Source of the DNA: Lachnospiraceae bacterium
Lineage (GTDB): Bacteria > Bacillota > Clostridia > Lachnospirales > Lachnospiraceae
Reading direction: 5' to 3'
DNA length: 58,376 nt
NCBI GenBank assembly: GCA_017394885.1
Contig: JAFPWO010000026.1
Coordinates: 1-58,376, forward strand
Shown: positions 1 to 7,937 of the stretch, in pieces
Layout: each line of letters begins with the position of its first letter
Numbering within the stretch: position 1 is the first letter of the stretch
Made by a program: the position numbers and the translations under genes
Notes under the pieces: model-generated
The model's input: the letters and a program-made list of their open reading frames with translations, nothing else
What the model was told of the DNA's origin: nothing
Database searches by the model: none

Positions 1-1446
1 CCGCTGCTTCTGGCCGCCGGAAAGGCGGATGCCGCGCTCCCCGACCAGGGTCCCGTAGCCATCCGGCATCGCTTCGATCTCTGCATGAATATTCGCGGCC
101 TTCGCGGCTTCGCGGATCTCATCGTCCGTGGCCTCGGGACGGGCATAGGAAATGTTTTCGGCAATGGTCCCGTTGAAGAGGAAGGTGTCCTGCATAACGG
201 TGGAGATATTCTGCCGGAGGCTCTCGATCGTAACGTCCTGAATATCCCGGCCGTCGATGTATATACAGCCGGCACTTGGTTCGTAAAACCGGGAGATGAG
301 CTGGGTGATCGTCGTCTTGCCGACGCCGGTGGGCCCGACCAGGGCCAGCATCTGCCCGGGCCGGCAGGTAAAGGAAACGTCCTGCAGTACAGGCACACCG
401 TCTACGTACGAGAAGCTGACGTTTTCAAAGCGGATCTCGCCCGCGACGTTCGTAAGCGGCTTCGCATCCGGTTTATCCTGAATCTCGCACGGCGCATCGA
501 GAATATTCATGACACGCTCCGCGCCGGCCATGGACTGCTGCATGCTCTCCAGCAGATTGGCCAGACCCGTGACCGGTGCGTAAAACAGGCTCAGGTACAG
601 CAGGAAGGCGACGATATCCTCCACCCGCAGCCCTTCCTTCCAGGCCAGATAGCCGCCGAAGCCCACGACGAGGATCGTGCCGATCGAGGAAATGAATTCG
701 ACGGAAGGATGGAAGACCGCGCTGATCTTTAAGGCGTGCAGCATAGCCTTCACATGGTCAAAGTTCTTCTCATTGACCCGGCCGGTCTCGTATTCCTCCC
801 GCCCGAAGGACTGGATCTCATGGATGCCGGAGAGGTTGTCCTGCAGCTTCCCGTTCAGCTCGCCCATCTTTTTCTGCGAGATGCGGAAAAAGGGACGGAC
901 TTTTTTGGAGAAGATCACACCGGAGATCAGAATGAAGGGGATCGGCGCGCAGGTGATCAGCGCGAGTTTCGGGTTGATGGTGAGCAGAATGACCAAGACC
1001 CCGGTAAAGGTCACGAGATGCGTGATCGTCTCGGGAATGATGTGGGCGTAAAGCAGCTCAAAATCGCGGGTATCGTTGATGACACGGCTCATCAGGTCGC
1101 CGGTCTGCTTATCGTGGAAATATCCGAGATGCATATGCTCCAGCTTGTCATAGGTCTTGGTGCGGAGATCGCCGACCAGATGCCAGGCCGCCTTGTGGGA
1201 CATATAGCTGCTCATAAAGCGGAAGGCAACGCGCAGAAGATAGAGCGCGATCAGGATGAGGGTCAGGGTTTTGATCCGCTCGAAGCTCTCCTGCGAGACG
1301 CCGCGCTCCACGATCCCCGTCATGGACGAGAGGACTTTCGGCGCGGCCAGATTGACACAGGTGAGGGCCAAAGTTGACAGAATCGCGATAAGATAAAGCA
1401 TCCGGTACCGGATCGCTTCTCTGCTCAGTCTCCACAGCAGTTTCAT
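1..1446 (-). CDS. ABC exporter, fused permease and ATPase (3'-truncated by the window)
   Basis: Only the first 482 codons are inside the window; the gene runs off the left edge. The N-terminal half is a six-helix exporter-type transmembrane domain with the typical 'SHKAAWHLVGDLRTKTYDKL' segment. The nucleotide-binding domain begins about residue 340 ('IRFENVSFSY'), with Walker A at GPTGVGKTT, a Q-loop at MQDTFLFNGT and the signature LSGGQKQR as the very last residues before the edge. Walker B and the H-loop are missing only because of the cut. It is a type IV (multidrug/lipid/peptide) exporter half-transporter in the cytoplasmic membrane; the substrate cannot be told. The ATG at 1446 is preceded by a weak AGGTGG. 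It lies downstream of, and on the same strand as, the ECF sigma pair. Confidence 0.93.
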   Translation of the reverse strand, partial: MKLLWRLSREAIRYRMLYLIAILSTLALTCVNLAAPKVLSSMTGIVERGVSQESFERIKTLTLILIALYLLRVAFRFMSSYMSHKAAWHLVGDLRTKTYDKLEHMHLGYFHDKQTGDLMSRVINDTRDFELLYAHIIPETITHLVTFTGVLVILLTINPKLALITCAPIPFILISGVIFSKKVRPFFRISQKKMGELNGKLQDNLSGIHEIQSFGREEYETGRVNEKNFDHVKAMLHALKISAVFHPSVEFISSIGTILVVGFGGYLAWKEGLRVEDIVAFLLYLSLFYAPVTGLANLLESMQQSMAGAERVMNILDAPCEIQDKPDAKPLTNVAGEIRFENVSFSYVDGVPVLQDVSFTCRPGQMLALVGPTGVGKTTITQLISRFYEPSAGCIYIDGRDIQDVTIESLRQNISTVMQDTFLFNGTIAENISYARPEATDDEIREAAKAANIHAEIEAMPDGYGTLVGERGIRLSGGQKQR

Positions 1447-1493
1447 GGTGCCACCTGCCATTTCTTACAGATAATATGAGACTATAATAGGGG

Positions 1494-1529
1494 AAGCGGA
1501 CAAAAAAGTCTAATGCTTTTTGTCCGCTT
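1494..1529. repeat. 13-bp perfect inverted repeat upstream of the ABC exporter
   Basis: Arms AAGCGGACAAAAA (1494-1506) and TTTTTGTCCGCTT (1517-1529) with a 10-nt loop lie between the anti-sigma stop and the exporter start. The stem has no T-tract after it on the minus strand, so it is a poor intrinsic terminator. It could be an operator or mRNA processing structure for the exporter. Confidence 0.6.
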
Positions 1530-1584
1530 TCGCCAGTTTAAGAAAATCTTCGGTTTCAGACTATATTTCCATCATTTCAGGGGC

Positions 1585-2517
1585 TTACTGTTCGATCCGG
1601 TAGCCGCTTTTCCGGCTGCCTGTCAGCCTAAATTCCCGGAAGGAACCGGGAGCAGCCGCAACAAGGATCCGCTCCGGAAGTTCGATCTTCCGGCCGTCCG
1701 CGGTCTCAAAGAAAACCGCCAGTTCCAGAACCGCATCGCTGTCCCATGATCCGCCGAAATTCATGGCGTCCGTACCGATCCAGAAACTCTCCCCGGGCGT
1801 ATGGGCGGACCCGTCGGCGTTTTCTCCGCCGCCGCTGGAGCAAAGGACCCCGTTTTTATAGCAGCCGTATCCGATGGAGAGGATATCGGTATCCGTCTGA
1901 TTGATAAAACGGAACCAGACCTCATTCGGTGTGTGAGCATCGTCGGCCTGCGCTTTTTCAACCTCGGACCAGAAAAGCCAGTCCCCGACCCAGACCTCCC
2001 GGATCTTTTCCCGGGCAGTATAGCTTCCGAACTTGCTGCCGGGATGGAGAGGGCTGACCAGGACGGAGCGGGCTTTGATCCGGACGATACCGTTCTCTTC
2101 CGTGTAGATAAATGCGGCGATAGCGGAGGCACTGCTCACCGGGACCGCTTCAAAGGTCAGCCGGTTATCCTCTACGGAGAGCCCTCTGGGAATCCAGTTC
2201 TGATCTGTCGCCGTTCCGATCAGGAAGGTGTGGACGGCGAGCACGGCGGCCGCCAGGAAAAGTGCGGCGGCGAGGCTCCCGAAAAGGATCCGGCGGTTGC
2301 GCTTTCTGTTTTTCTTTAAATAATCGATTTCCTTCCGGATCTCCATGGCCTGCTCCGGTACGCTTCCTTCCGGATCCTGCATGGAGGCAAGCACCGCCCG
2401 GCAGGCCTCGCAGCCTTCGAGATGCCCGCGGATCTGTTCATTCGTCTTTTCACTGGTCAGTCCGTCGATATAAGAGGGGAAAAGATCCCGGATCATTTCA
2501 CAGGGAACGGTATTCAT
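1585..2517 (-). CDS. Zinc-finger anti-sigma factor-like membrane protein
   Basis: A 310-residue protein with a cytoplasmic N-terminal putative zinc finger (HLEGCEAC, the HxxxCxxC pattern of zf-HC2 anti-sigma domains), a charged linker, one transmembrane helix near residues 75-95 (ILFGSLAAALFLAAAVLAV) and a long extracytoplasmic domain of unknown fold. The ATG at 2517 overlaps the stop of the sigma gene by four bases (ATGA), so the two are translationally coupled. The inferred role is to bind and hold the adjacent ECF sigma factor at the membrane and release it on an external signal. The sensed signal is not evident. A longer upstream reading frame is only a continuation inside the sigma gene and is not used. 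Confidence 0.82.
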   Translation of the reverse strand: MNTVPCEMIRDLFPSYIDGLTSEKTNEQIRGHLEGCEACRAVLASMQDPEGSVPEQAMEIRKEIDYLKKNRKRNRRILFGSLAAALFLAAAVLAVHTFLIGTATDQNWIPRGLSVEDNRLTFEAVPVSSASAIAAFIYTEENGIVRIKARSVLVSPLHPGSKFGSYTAREKIREVWVGDWLFWSEVEKAQADDAHTPNEVWFRFINQTDTDILSIGYGCYKNGVLCSSGGGENADGSAHTPGESFWIGTDAMNFGGSWDSDAVLELAVFFETADGRKIELPERILVAAAPGSFREFRLTGSRKSGYRIEQ

Positions 2518-2999
2518 TCTGCCACATCCTTTCGTAATTTCTCTTTCGCGCGGTAGAAGGTCACGCGGGCCCAGTTTTCGGATTTGCCGTGGACCTCGCC
2601 GATCTCCGCAAAGGACAGCCCGCCGAACACCCGCAGGTACATGACCTCTTTGGCCGGCTCCGGGAGGGCGTGCAGGAGGCGGATCAGTTCCATCCGGCTC
2701 AGGCTGCTTACGGCTTCGCTCTCCGCGGAAGCGGTGAGCGCGGTTTCTTCCTCCAGTTCGGCTGATTCGGGGTGTTTCCGGCGGTAGGTGAGAAGCACGC
2801 GCGAGGCGATCGCGCACAGCCAGGTCGAGACTTTGCAGCTTTCATCAAAGCGGTCGCTGGTCCGGATCGCCTGATAAAAGGTTTCCTGCGTCAGTTCTTC
2901 CGCCAGGTCCGCATCCCGTGTATGCGAGAGCAGAAAGCGGAAGACCGTCTTCGCATGCTGCTGATAGATCTCTTCCATGGACTGCAACTTCTTTCTCAC
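2514..2999 (-). CDS. ECF-family RNA polymerase sigma factor
   Basis: A 161-residue product with sigma region 2 (FRFLLSHTRDADLAEELTQE, core RNA polymerase and -10 recognition) and region 4 (LPEPAKEVMYLRVFGGLSFA, a helix-turn-helix for -35 recognition). There is no region 1 or 3, as expected for group 4 sigma factors. The start is uncertain: the GTG at 2999 overlaps the AGGAGG, while a TTG four codons in sits at a better 11-nt distance and an ATG (MEEIYQ) lies further on. It is coupled to the anti-sigma gene by ATGA overlap. By analogy it probably directs RNA polymerase to a small stress regulon, perhaps including its own operon. Confidence 0.9.
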   Translation of the reverse strand: MRKKLQSMEEIYQQHAKTVFRFLLSHTRDADLAEELTQETFYQAIRTSDRFDESCKVSTWLCAIASRVLLTYRRKHPESAELEEETALTASAESEAVSSLSRMELIRLLHALPEPAKEVMYLRVFGGLSFAEIGEVHGKSENWARVTFYRAKEKLRKDVAE

Positions 3000-3052
3000 C
3001 TCCTTTTATTCCGTTAATGCAGAGCAGGGATGTTTCGTTACATAAAAATATG

Positions 3053-3943
3053 TCAGCAGTTTCCCGTGTAAACGTAAGCTAGTTTTTCCCGAGCAACGTC
3101 CGCCAGGCGGTACACGGTCTTTACCGGCGTCGCGCGGCGGTCCGTCATGTGAAAGCGCGGGAAGAAGCGGGAGATGTGGAGAGGGATCTCGGGGCCGGCC
3201 ACGCGGCCGCCTGCCCCTTTGAGCGCGGCGACCCAGGCGGATAAGGCCCGCATCTCCTCTTCGCTGTCATTTTCTCCGGGCACGATCAGCGTGGTCAGCT
3301 CCACATGGCAGTGCCGGACCGCTTCTTCGATAAATGCCATGACCTGCGCGCGGTTTCCGCCCAGAACGTCGGAATAATAATGATCCGTAAAGCCCTTGAG
3401 GTCGATATTCATCGCGTCGGTCAGGGGGAGCAGTTCCTGGAGGATGGGAAGCTCTGCGGTCCCGTTGGTGACCAGGACCGTTTTCAGGCCTTTTTCTTTC
3501 AGCAGCCGCACGGTATCCCGGATAAACTCATAACCGATCAGGGGCTCGTTGTAAGTGAAAGCGACGCCGATATTGCCCCTGATCCGGGTCCTCTCCGCGA
3601 GTTCCGCGAGTTCTTCCGGGCTGATCTCCTCGGCTTCTTCGCGGAACGAGGCAGCCTGCGCAGACCAGGAGATATCATAGTTCTGGCAGAACGGGCAGCG
3701 CAGATTGCAGCCGAAGCTCCCCGCGGAGAGGATGCGGCTCCCGGGGAAAAAGCGGGCGAGAGGCTTCTTTTCGATGGGATCCAGCGCAAGGGAGGTGATC
3801 TTCCCGTAGTTTAATGCTTCCACGCGGCCGCCCCGGCCGATCCGCCCGCCGCAGAAACCGATCTGCCCCTCGCGCAGGTGGCAGTGACGGAAGCAGACGG
3901 GGCAGACAGCTTCGGATTTTACGGTTAATGATTCGGTATTCAT
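3053..3943 (-). CDS. amrS: AmmeMemoRadiSam system radical SAM enzyme
   Basis: A 296-residue radical SAM protein. The cluster motif CNLRCPFC gives Cys79, Cys83 and Cys86, ligands of a [4Fe-4S] centre that cleaves S-adenosylmethionine. A further cysteine-rich N-terminal patch (CPVCFRHCHLREGQIGFC) is typical of this family, which is related to pyruvate formate-lyase activating enzymes. GNIGVAFTYNEPLIGYEF matches the conserved family core. Its start lies two bases after the stop of the MEMO-AMMECR1 gene, so the two form an operon. The family name comes from this recurring gene trio; its substrate is not established. The alternative reading as a true PFL activase is unlikely because no PFL-like gene is nearby. 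Confidence 0.93.
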   Translation of the reverse strand: MNTESLTVKSEAVCPVCFRHCHLREGQIGFCGGRIGRGGRVEALNYGKITSLALDPIEKKPLARFFPGSRILSAGSFGCNLRCPFCQNYDISWSAQAASFREEAEEISPEELAELAERTRIRGNIGVAFTYNEPLIGYEFIRDTVRLLKEKGLKTVLVTNGTAELPILQELLPLTDAMNIDLKGFTDHYYSDVLGGNRAQVMAFIEEAVRHCHVELTTLIVPGENDSEEEMRALSAWVAALKGAGGRVAGPEIPLHISRFFPRFHMTDRRATPVKTVYRLADVAREKLAYVYTGNC

Positions 3944-3945
3944 GG

Positions 3946-5331
3946 TCAGGTATGCCTTACGACTTCAAAACGTTCCAGTTTGACGCTTTCCGACTCCCGG
4001 ATCCCGGCTTTGCGGCGGGCGATCCGGAGCTGATCCTCCACGCTGTCCACCCCGTCCAGATTCGGAAGCAGAAGGCCGCGCTTTCGGCCGTGAGTCACGA
4101 TCACGCCGTAGCGCTTCACATCCAGTTCCTTGGGGGAAGCGATTTCCTCGGTCTCTCCAAGCACGTCCACGCTGATCTCCAGATGGCTAAGCTCCGCGGC
4201 TGTGATCGGCGAAAAGCGCGGGTCCCGGGAGGAAGCGCTGATGGCGTTTTCGATGATCTCCTCGGCGATGCTGTCCTGCGTGGCCGCGATGGTTCCGATG
4301 CAGCCCCGCAGCTGGCCGTCCTTGTGGACCGAGACAAAAGTCCCGGCCCGCTTTGCCAGCATCTCCTCCGGCAGAGCGGAAGGGCAGGCAAGGCGCTTCC
4401 GGTACAGCACCCAGGATTCAAGGGCGGCCCGGGCAAGCTTTACGTAAGCATCGGACTGCTCCGCCTTCCGGCGGCATTCTTCTTCCTGCCGGGCCAGATA
4501 CTGCTGAAGAAAATGGCGGGTATCATCCGTTTCCTTCGGGTAAAAGCTGCAGATCCCGTAGCCGACGCCGGTCACGTCCTGATGTGAGAGGACCGCGGAT
4601 TCCACGCCGAGCCCGTCGAACGCGCCGGCCATGATCACGAAGGAGCGGTGGCCGCATTCGGCCGCCTTTTCGCAGAAGCTTTCGTCAAATTCCAGCAGCT
4701 CTCCGAAGGCGGCGCGGCGGCTTACGTCTATGATGCGGCGGTCATAGTCGGGGCCTTCCGGGGCAAAGCCGTAGGGCCCGTACGGCTGGAGCTTGTGGGA
4801 GAGATCGCCGCTGGCGATGAGGACCGCGTTGCGGCCGAGGTCTTCCACGGCGTCGCGGATAAGCTCCCCGAGCCGGTAGTGGTCGCTTAAGGGCAGGCCG
4901 GAGAGGCCGATCCGGACGATCTTTCCGCTGGCATATTTCTTTCGGATGAACCACAGCGGGACCATCGTGCCGTGGTCAAGACGGGGGCTTTTCTCGCCCA
5001 GCGTTCCCGCCGGGAAGTTCTCGCGCTCCGCCAGTACGCAGATCCGCTTCACCAGCTCGCTGTCATAGCTTTCGGAAAACCTGACCTGCGGCGCGCCGAA
5101 CTGCGAAAAGGAGCCGGAAGCGCCGTCCCCGGGAGAAATGTGGAAATAGTCCGCGTACATCAGGGCATGCGGGCTGGTGATAATGATCGTATCGGGCTTT
5201 AAGGCGGCGATCTCATCCGCCGCCTGTTCATAAGCACGGGTAGTTTCTTCGATCTGCGCTTCCCCGCCTTTGCCCACTTCGGGGATGATCAGCGGCGGAT
5301 GCGGGACCATAAAGGCAGCGCGTACCGGCAT
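3946..5331 (-). CDS. AmmeMemoRadiSam system MEMO-AMMECR1 fusion protein
   Basis: A 461-residue fusion. Residues about 1-265 form a MEMO/LigB-type class III extradiol dioxygenase-like domain with the metal-pocket histidine segments PHPPLI, SPHALM, LDHGTMVP and SGDLSHKL. Residues about 290-461 form an AMMECR1 domain with its hallmark LRGCIGT and the SSRDPRFSPITAAEL segment. In many genomes these are the separate or fused A and B components of the AmmeMemoRadiSam cassette. The ATG at 5331 follows AAAAAAGGAGG. It is the first gene of the operon with the radical SAM gene. MEMO and AMMECR1 also have human homologues, but the bacterial reaction is undefined. Confidence 0.93.
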   Translation of the reverse strand: MPVRAAFMVPHPPLIIPEVGKGGEAQIEETTRAYEQAADEIAALKPDTIIITSPHALMYADYFHISPGDGASGSFSQFGAPQVRFSESYDSELVKRICVLAERENFPAGTLGEKSPRLDHGTMVPLWFIRKKYASGKIVRIGLSGLPLSDHYRLGELIRDAVEDLGRNAVLIASGDLSHKLQPYGPYGFAPEGPDYDRRIIDVSRRAAFGELLEFDESFCEKAAECGHRSFVIMAGAFDGLGVESAVLSHQDVTGVGYGICSFYPKETDDTRHFLQQYLARQEEECRRKAEQSDAYVKLARAALESWVLYRKRLACPSALPEEMLAKRAGTFVSVHKDGQLRGCIGTIAATQDSIAEEIIENAISASSRDPRFSPITAAELSHLEISVDVLGETEEIASPKELDVKRYGVIVTHGRKRGLLLPNLDGVDSVEDQLRIARRKAGIRESESVKLERFEVVRHT

Positions 5332-5378
5332 AACGGGACCTCCTTTTTTCAGAGGAATTCTATCCAGATTCTGCCGAT

Positions 5379-5407
5379 ATCATACCATGCCCCGCCGCGC
5401 CGTGCAA
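5379..5407 (-). promoter_or_regulatory. SigA-type promoter of the AmmeMemoRadiSam operon
   Basis: On the minus strand TTGCAC (5402-5407) and TATGAT (5379-5384) are separated by exactly 17 bases, and the -10 lies about 50 bases before the start codon. Confidence 0.65.
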
Positions 5408-5474
5408 TTGACTTCTCCCGGCAGGACAAAACAGGGTCAGACCCCGGCTGTCCCGCAGCGTTTTGGATCCAGAT

Positions 5475-5510
5475 ATAAAAAAGAGCTCTGCAGGGTCGCT
5501 GCAGAGCTCT
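5475..5510 (-). terminator. Intrinsic terminator after the MarR gene
   Basis: A perfect 12-bp stem (AGAGCTCTGCAG at 5482-5493, CTGCAGAGCTCT at 5499-5510) is followed on the minus strand by TTTTTATATCT. It sits just past the MarR-family stop. Confidence 0.85.
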
Positions 5511-5541
5511 GAAACAGGGGGGAAAGGTCAGATATGACCGT

Positions 5542-6228
5542 TTAGTCTTCTTGTGGCTGTGTGTCGTTCGCCGGGCCAGACTGCGGGCGGCCTTCCCAGG
5601 CCGCGGTCAGCTTGGCCAGCAGCGCCTTTAACTGCTCTTTTTCGGACTCATCCAGGACAGAGAAGATATCTCCGGGGCCGCGTCTGGCCGCCCTTTCTTT
5701 TCCGCTATCCGTCAGAGAGACCGTTACCTTGCGGTGATCCTCTTCCAGGCGGACGCGGGTGATCAGGCCGCGGGCCTCCATCTTCCCGAGCAGCTCGGAG
5801 AGCGAGCCGGGCTGTACGTCCATCAGTTCCGTCAGCTCCCGCTGCGACAGGCTCCCGCCGCCCAGATCCAGCAGCCGCAGGACGCGCCGCGTGCCGCGGT
5901 GATCCATGGGCATGCGCTCCAGCGCCTTATGGGAGCGGATCCACAGGCCCATCAGGCTGTTCGGATCAAACATGGGCGGCATGAGCGGGAAAGGTCTTCC
6001 CATGGGGCCCATGGGACCGTGAAAGCCCCGGCCGGGCATACCTTCAGGCCGGTGACACTCTCTGGCCGGGCCTTCAGGCCGGCGGCAGTCTCTTTCCGGG
6101 CCTTCGGGATGGGGGAAGGGGTGGTGCGGCCCCTTGCGGCAGCCTCGCGGGCCGCAGTGCGGTCTGGTTTCGTTTTCCGGGGTATGTTCCATGTTGCGGA
6201 AGATTTCATCATTCATATTCTCAAACAT
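5542..6228 (-). CDS. MarR-family regulator with a Pro/His/Cys-rich N-terminal extension
   Basis: A 228-residue protein. The C-terminal 130 residues are a MarR winged helix (HRGTRRVLRLLDLGGGSLSQ, then SLSELLGKMEARGLITR and the wing HRKVTVSLTDSGKERA). The first 95 residues are unusual: low complexity, rich in Pro, Gly, His, Arg and Cys, with an imperfect repeat of the type RPEGPxREC. Such a segment could bind metal ions or be disordered; this is inference. The start ATG at 6228 follows AAGGAGA. It is a single-gene unit with its own promoter flanked by two GTTAGGTAC half-sites and its own terminator, which points to autorepression. The ligand is unknown. Confidence 0.88.
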   Translation of the reverse strand: MFENMNDEIFRNMEHTPENETRPHCGPRGCRKGPHHPFPHPEGPERDCRRPEGPARECHRPEGMPGRGFHGPMGPMGRPFPLMPPMFDPNSLMGLWIRSHKALERMPMDHRGTRRVLRLLDLGGGSLSQRELTELMDVQPGSLSELLGKMEARGLITRVRLEEDHRKVTVSLTDSGKERAARRGPGDIFSVLDESEKEQLKALLAKLTAAWEGRPQSGPANDTQPQED

Positions 6229-6260
6229 TCGTCGGTCTCCTTTCTTACATGAAAATCTTT

Positions 6261-6310
6261 ACGTACCTAACAATATACCGGAAAGAATTATTTGTCAAGG
6301 TACCTAACGA
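6261..6310 (-). promoter_or_regulatory. MarR gene promoter flanked by two operator-like sites
   Basis: On the minus strand, TTGACA (6293-6298) and TATTGT (6270-6275) are 17 bases apart. GTTAGGTAC occurs twice in the same orientation: 6300-6308, just upstream of the -35, and 6263-6271, overlapping the end of the -10. Each is the core of a near-palindrome (TTAGGTACGTAA; TTAGGTACCTT). The placement would let a bound dimer block RNA polymerase. Confidence 0.72.
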
Positions 6311-6333
6311 ATATTTTCTGTGAAGATTTTGTG

Positions 6334-6371
6334 AAAAGCGGCAGCAGAGAGAGTCCCTGCTGCCGCTTTTT
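6334..6371. terminator. Intrinsic terminator serving the methionine gamma-lyase gene
   Basis: The stem AAAAGCGGCAGCAG / CTGCTGCCGCTTTTT has T-runs on both strands. On the minus strand it lies downstream of the gamma-lyase stop and upstream of the MarR promoter. Confidence 0.8.
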
Positions 6372-6420
6372 GGACGATGCGGAGCATCGCCGCAGCCACT
6401 ATACGGTATTATTTAGCTGA

Positions 6421-7614
6421 TTACAGGCGGTCCAGCCCCTGCTTCAGATCCGCGATGATATCCTCCGCGTTCTCCAGGCCGACGGAGAGCCGGATGAGGC
6501 CCGGCGCGATCCCGGACGCAGCCAGCTCCTCGGGCGAGTAGGCGGAGTGCGTCATGGAGGCCGGGTGCTCGATCAGGCTTTCGGCGTCGCCGAGCGAGAC
6601 CGCGCAGGCGATCATGTTCAGGCTGTCCACCAGCTTTATGCCGGCTTCCTTTCCGCCCCTGACCTCAAAGCTGATAATTCCGCCGAAGCGCTTCATCTGC
6701 CGGGCCGCGGTCTCATGGCCGGGGTGATCCGGCAGGCCGGGGTAGTATACCTTTTCCACAGCCGGGTGTTCCGTGAGGAAGCGGGTGATCGTTTCCGCGT
6801 TGTCGCAGTGGCGCGCCATGCGAAGCTCCAGCGTTTTCACGCCGCGCAGGATCAGGAAGGCGGCAAACGGATCCAGGACCGCGCCGGTCATATCTTTGAG
6901 GCCGAACAGGCGCACTTCATTGATAAAATCCGCGCTGCCGACGACGAAGCCGGCGATCACGTCGCCGTGGCCGTTTAAGTATTTGGTGGCGGAGTGGATG
7001 ACCACATCGGCTCCGAGCGCAAGCGGATTCTGCAGCACCGGCGATGCGAACGTGTTGTCGCAGACCACTTTGACTGCGGGATTATATTCGTGGGCGATGC
7101 GGGCCACCGTTTCGATATCGGCGATCTTGAGATTGGGGTTCGCCGGCGTCTCCAGATAGACCGCCGCGGTATTCGGCTTCAGGTGAGCGCGGACCGCGTC
7201 CGGATCGGAGGTGTCGATAAAATCCACTTCGACGCCGTAGCGGCGCATTCCGTGGTTTAAAAGCGCGAAGGTGCAGCCGTACAGCGTGGTATCGGCCAGG
7301 ATGTGCCTGCCAGCGCCTGCTATGGTCCACAGGCAGGATGAGACGGCGCCCATGCCCGAGCCGGCCGCCACACAGGCCTCCCCGCCTTCCAGCGCGGCGA
7401 TCCTCTTCTCCAGCACGGATACGGTCGGATTGCCCAGGCGGGTGTAGATATAGCCGCTTTCCTTCCCGGCGAAGCGGTTCCCTCCCTGCTCGCAGCTGTC
7501 AAAGACAAAGGTCGACGTCTGGTAGATGGGCATCGCCAGCGCGCCGTACTGCGTATCCCTGACACTCCCGGCGTGAATGGCTTTGGTACCGAAACCGCAG
7601 TGCATCTGATCCAT
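6421..7614 (-). CDS. megL: Methionine gamma-lyase
   Basis: A 397-residue PLP enzyme of the Cys/Met metabolism fold type I family, cytoplasmic. It splits L-methionine to methanethiol, 2-oxobutyrate and ammonia. The PLP lysine is K211 in HSATKYLNGHGD. The LYGCTF cysteine (C114), typical of methionine gamma-lyases rather than cystathionine synthases or lyases, is present, as are SRISNP-like TRLGNPT and SLGDAESLIEHPASMTHS. Length fits the family (about 398). Two ATGs are possible: the one at 7614 has AGGAGG nine bases upstream and is preferred over 7620 at three bases. O-acetylhomoserine sulfhydrylase or homocysteine lyase activity cannot be excluded. It is monocistronic with its own promoter and terminator. 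Confidence 0.9.
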   Translation of the reverse strand: MDQMHCGFGTKAIHAGSVRDTQYGALAMPIYQTSTFVFDSCEQGGNRFAGKESGYIYTRLGNPTVSVLEKRIAALEGGEACVAAGSGMGAVSSCLWTIAGAGRHILADTTLYGCTFALLNHGMRRYGVEVDFIDTSDPDAVRAHLKPNTAAVYLETPANPNLKIADIETVARIAHEYNPAVKVVCDNTFASPVLQNPLALGADVVIHSATKYLNGHGDVIAGFVVGSADFINEVRLFGLKDMTGAVLDPFAAFLILRGVKTLELRMARHCDNAETITRFLTEHPAVEKVYYPGLPDHPGHETAARQMKRFGGIISFEVRGGKEAGIKLVDSLNMIACAVSLGDAESLIEHPASMTHSAYSPEELAASGIAPGLIRLSVGLENAEDIIADLKQGLDRL

Positions 7615-7733
7615 GATCATGATCCTCCTCAAAAACATGATAAATAAACGCGGCAGCGGCATGGAAGCGTGATTCCATGTCGGATGCTGAAAAAACACGA
7701 ACCGCGGCAGGAGAGCCCCGCCGATCTGCCTCT

Positions 7734-7796
7734 ACTATATCACGGACCGGTGCGTTCTTCAAGACCTGTCTGTGAACCTTTTGACCTGACAGACAG
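7734..7796 (-). promoter_or_regulatory. Promoter of megL with an upstream inverted repeat
   Basis: On the minus strand TTGAAG (7757-7762) and TATAGT (7734-7739) are 17 bases apart. Immediately upstream of the -35 is an inverted repeat, CTGTCTGT (7766-7773) and ACAGACAG (7789-7796), with a 15-base spacer, a plausible activator or repressor site. Confidence 0.6.
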
Positions 7797-7867
7797 TCCG
7801 GCCCCGGCACCTGCGCTGCGGCCGGCCTGTCTCAACCGCGAAGCGGGCCGGCCCGCCTGACGCGTTA

Positions 7868-7896
7868 TTGAAAAGCGGGACGGCCCGGGTTACAAT
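7868..7896 (+). promoter_or_regulatory. Promoter of the XRE-TPR regulator gene
   Basis: TTGAAA (7868-7873) and TACAAT (7891-7896) with 17 bases between, about 40 bases before the ATG at 7938. The leader contains GGGAGG just before the start. Confidence 0.72.
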
Positions 7897-7937
7897 AAGG
7901 CTGCATGCAAAAAGAAATTACCTGGGAGGATAAAATT

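Noticed and set aside
3053..3943. Pyruvate formate-lyase activating enzyme
   Set aside because: The cluster motif and extra N-terminal cysteines fit, but the directly linked MEMO-AMMECR1 fusion and lack of a glycyl radical enzyme favour the AmmeMemoRadiSam assignment.
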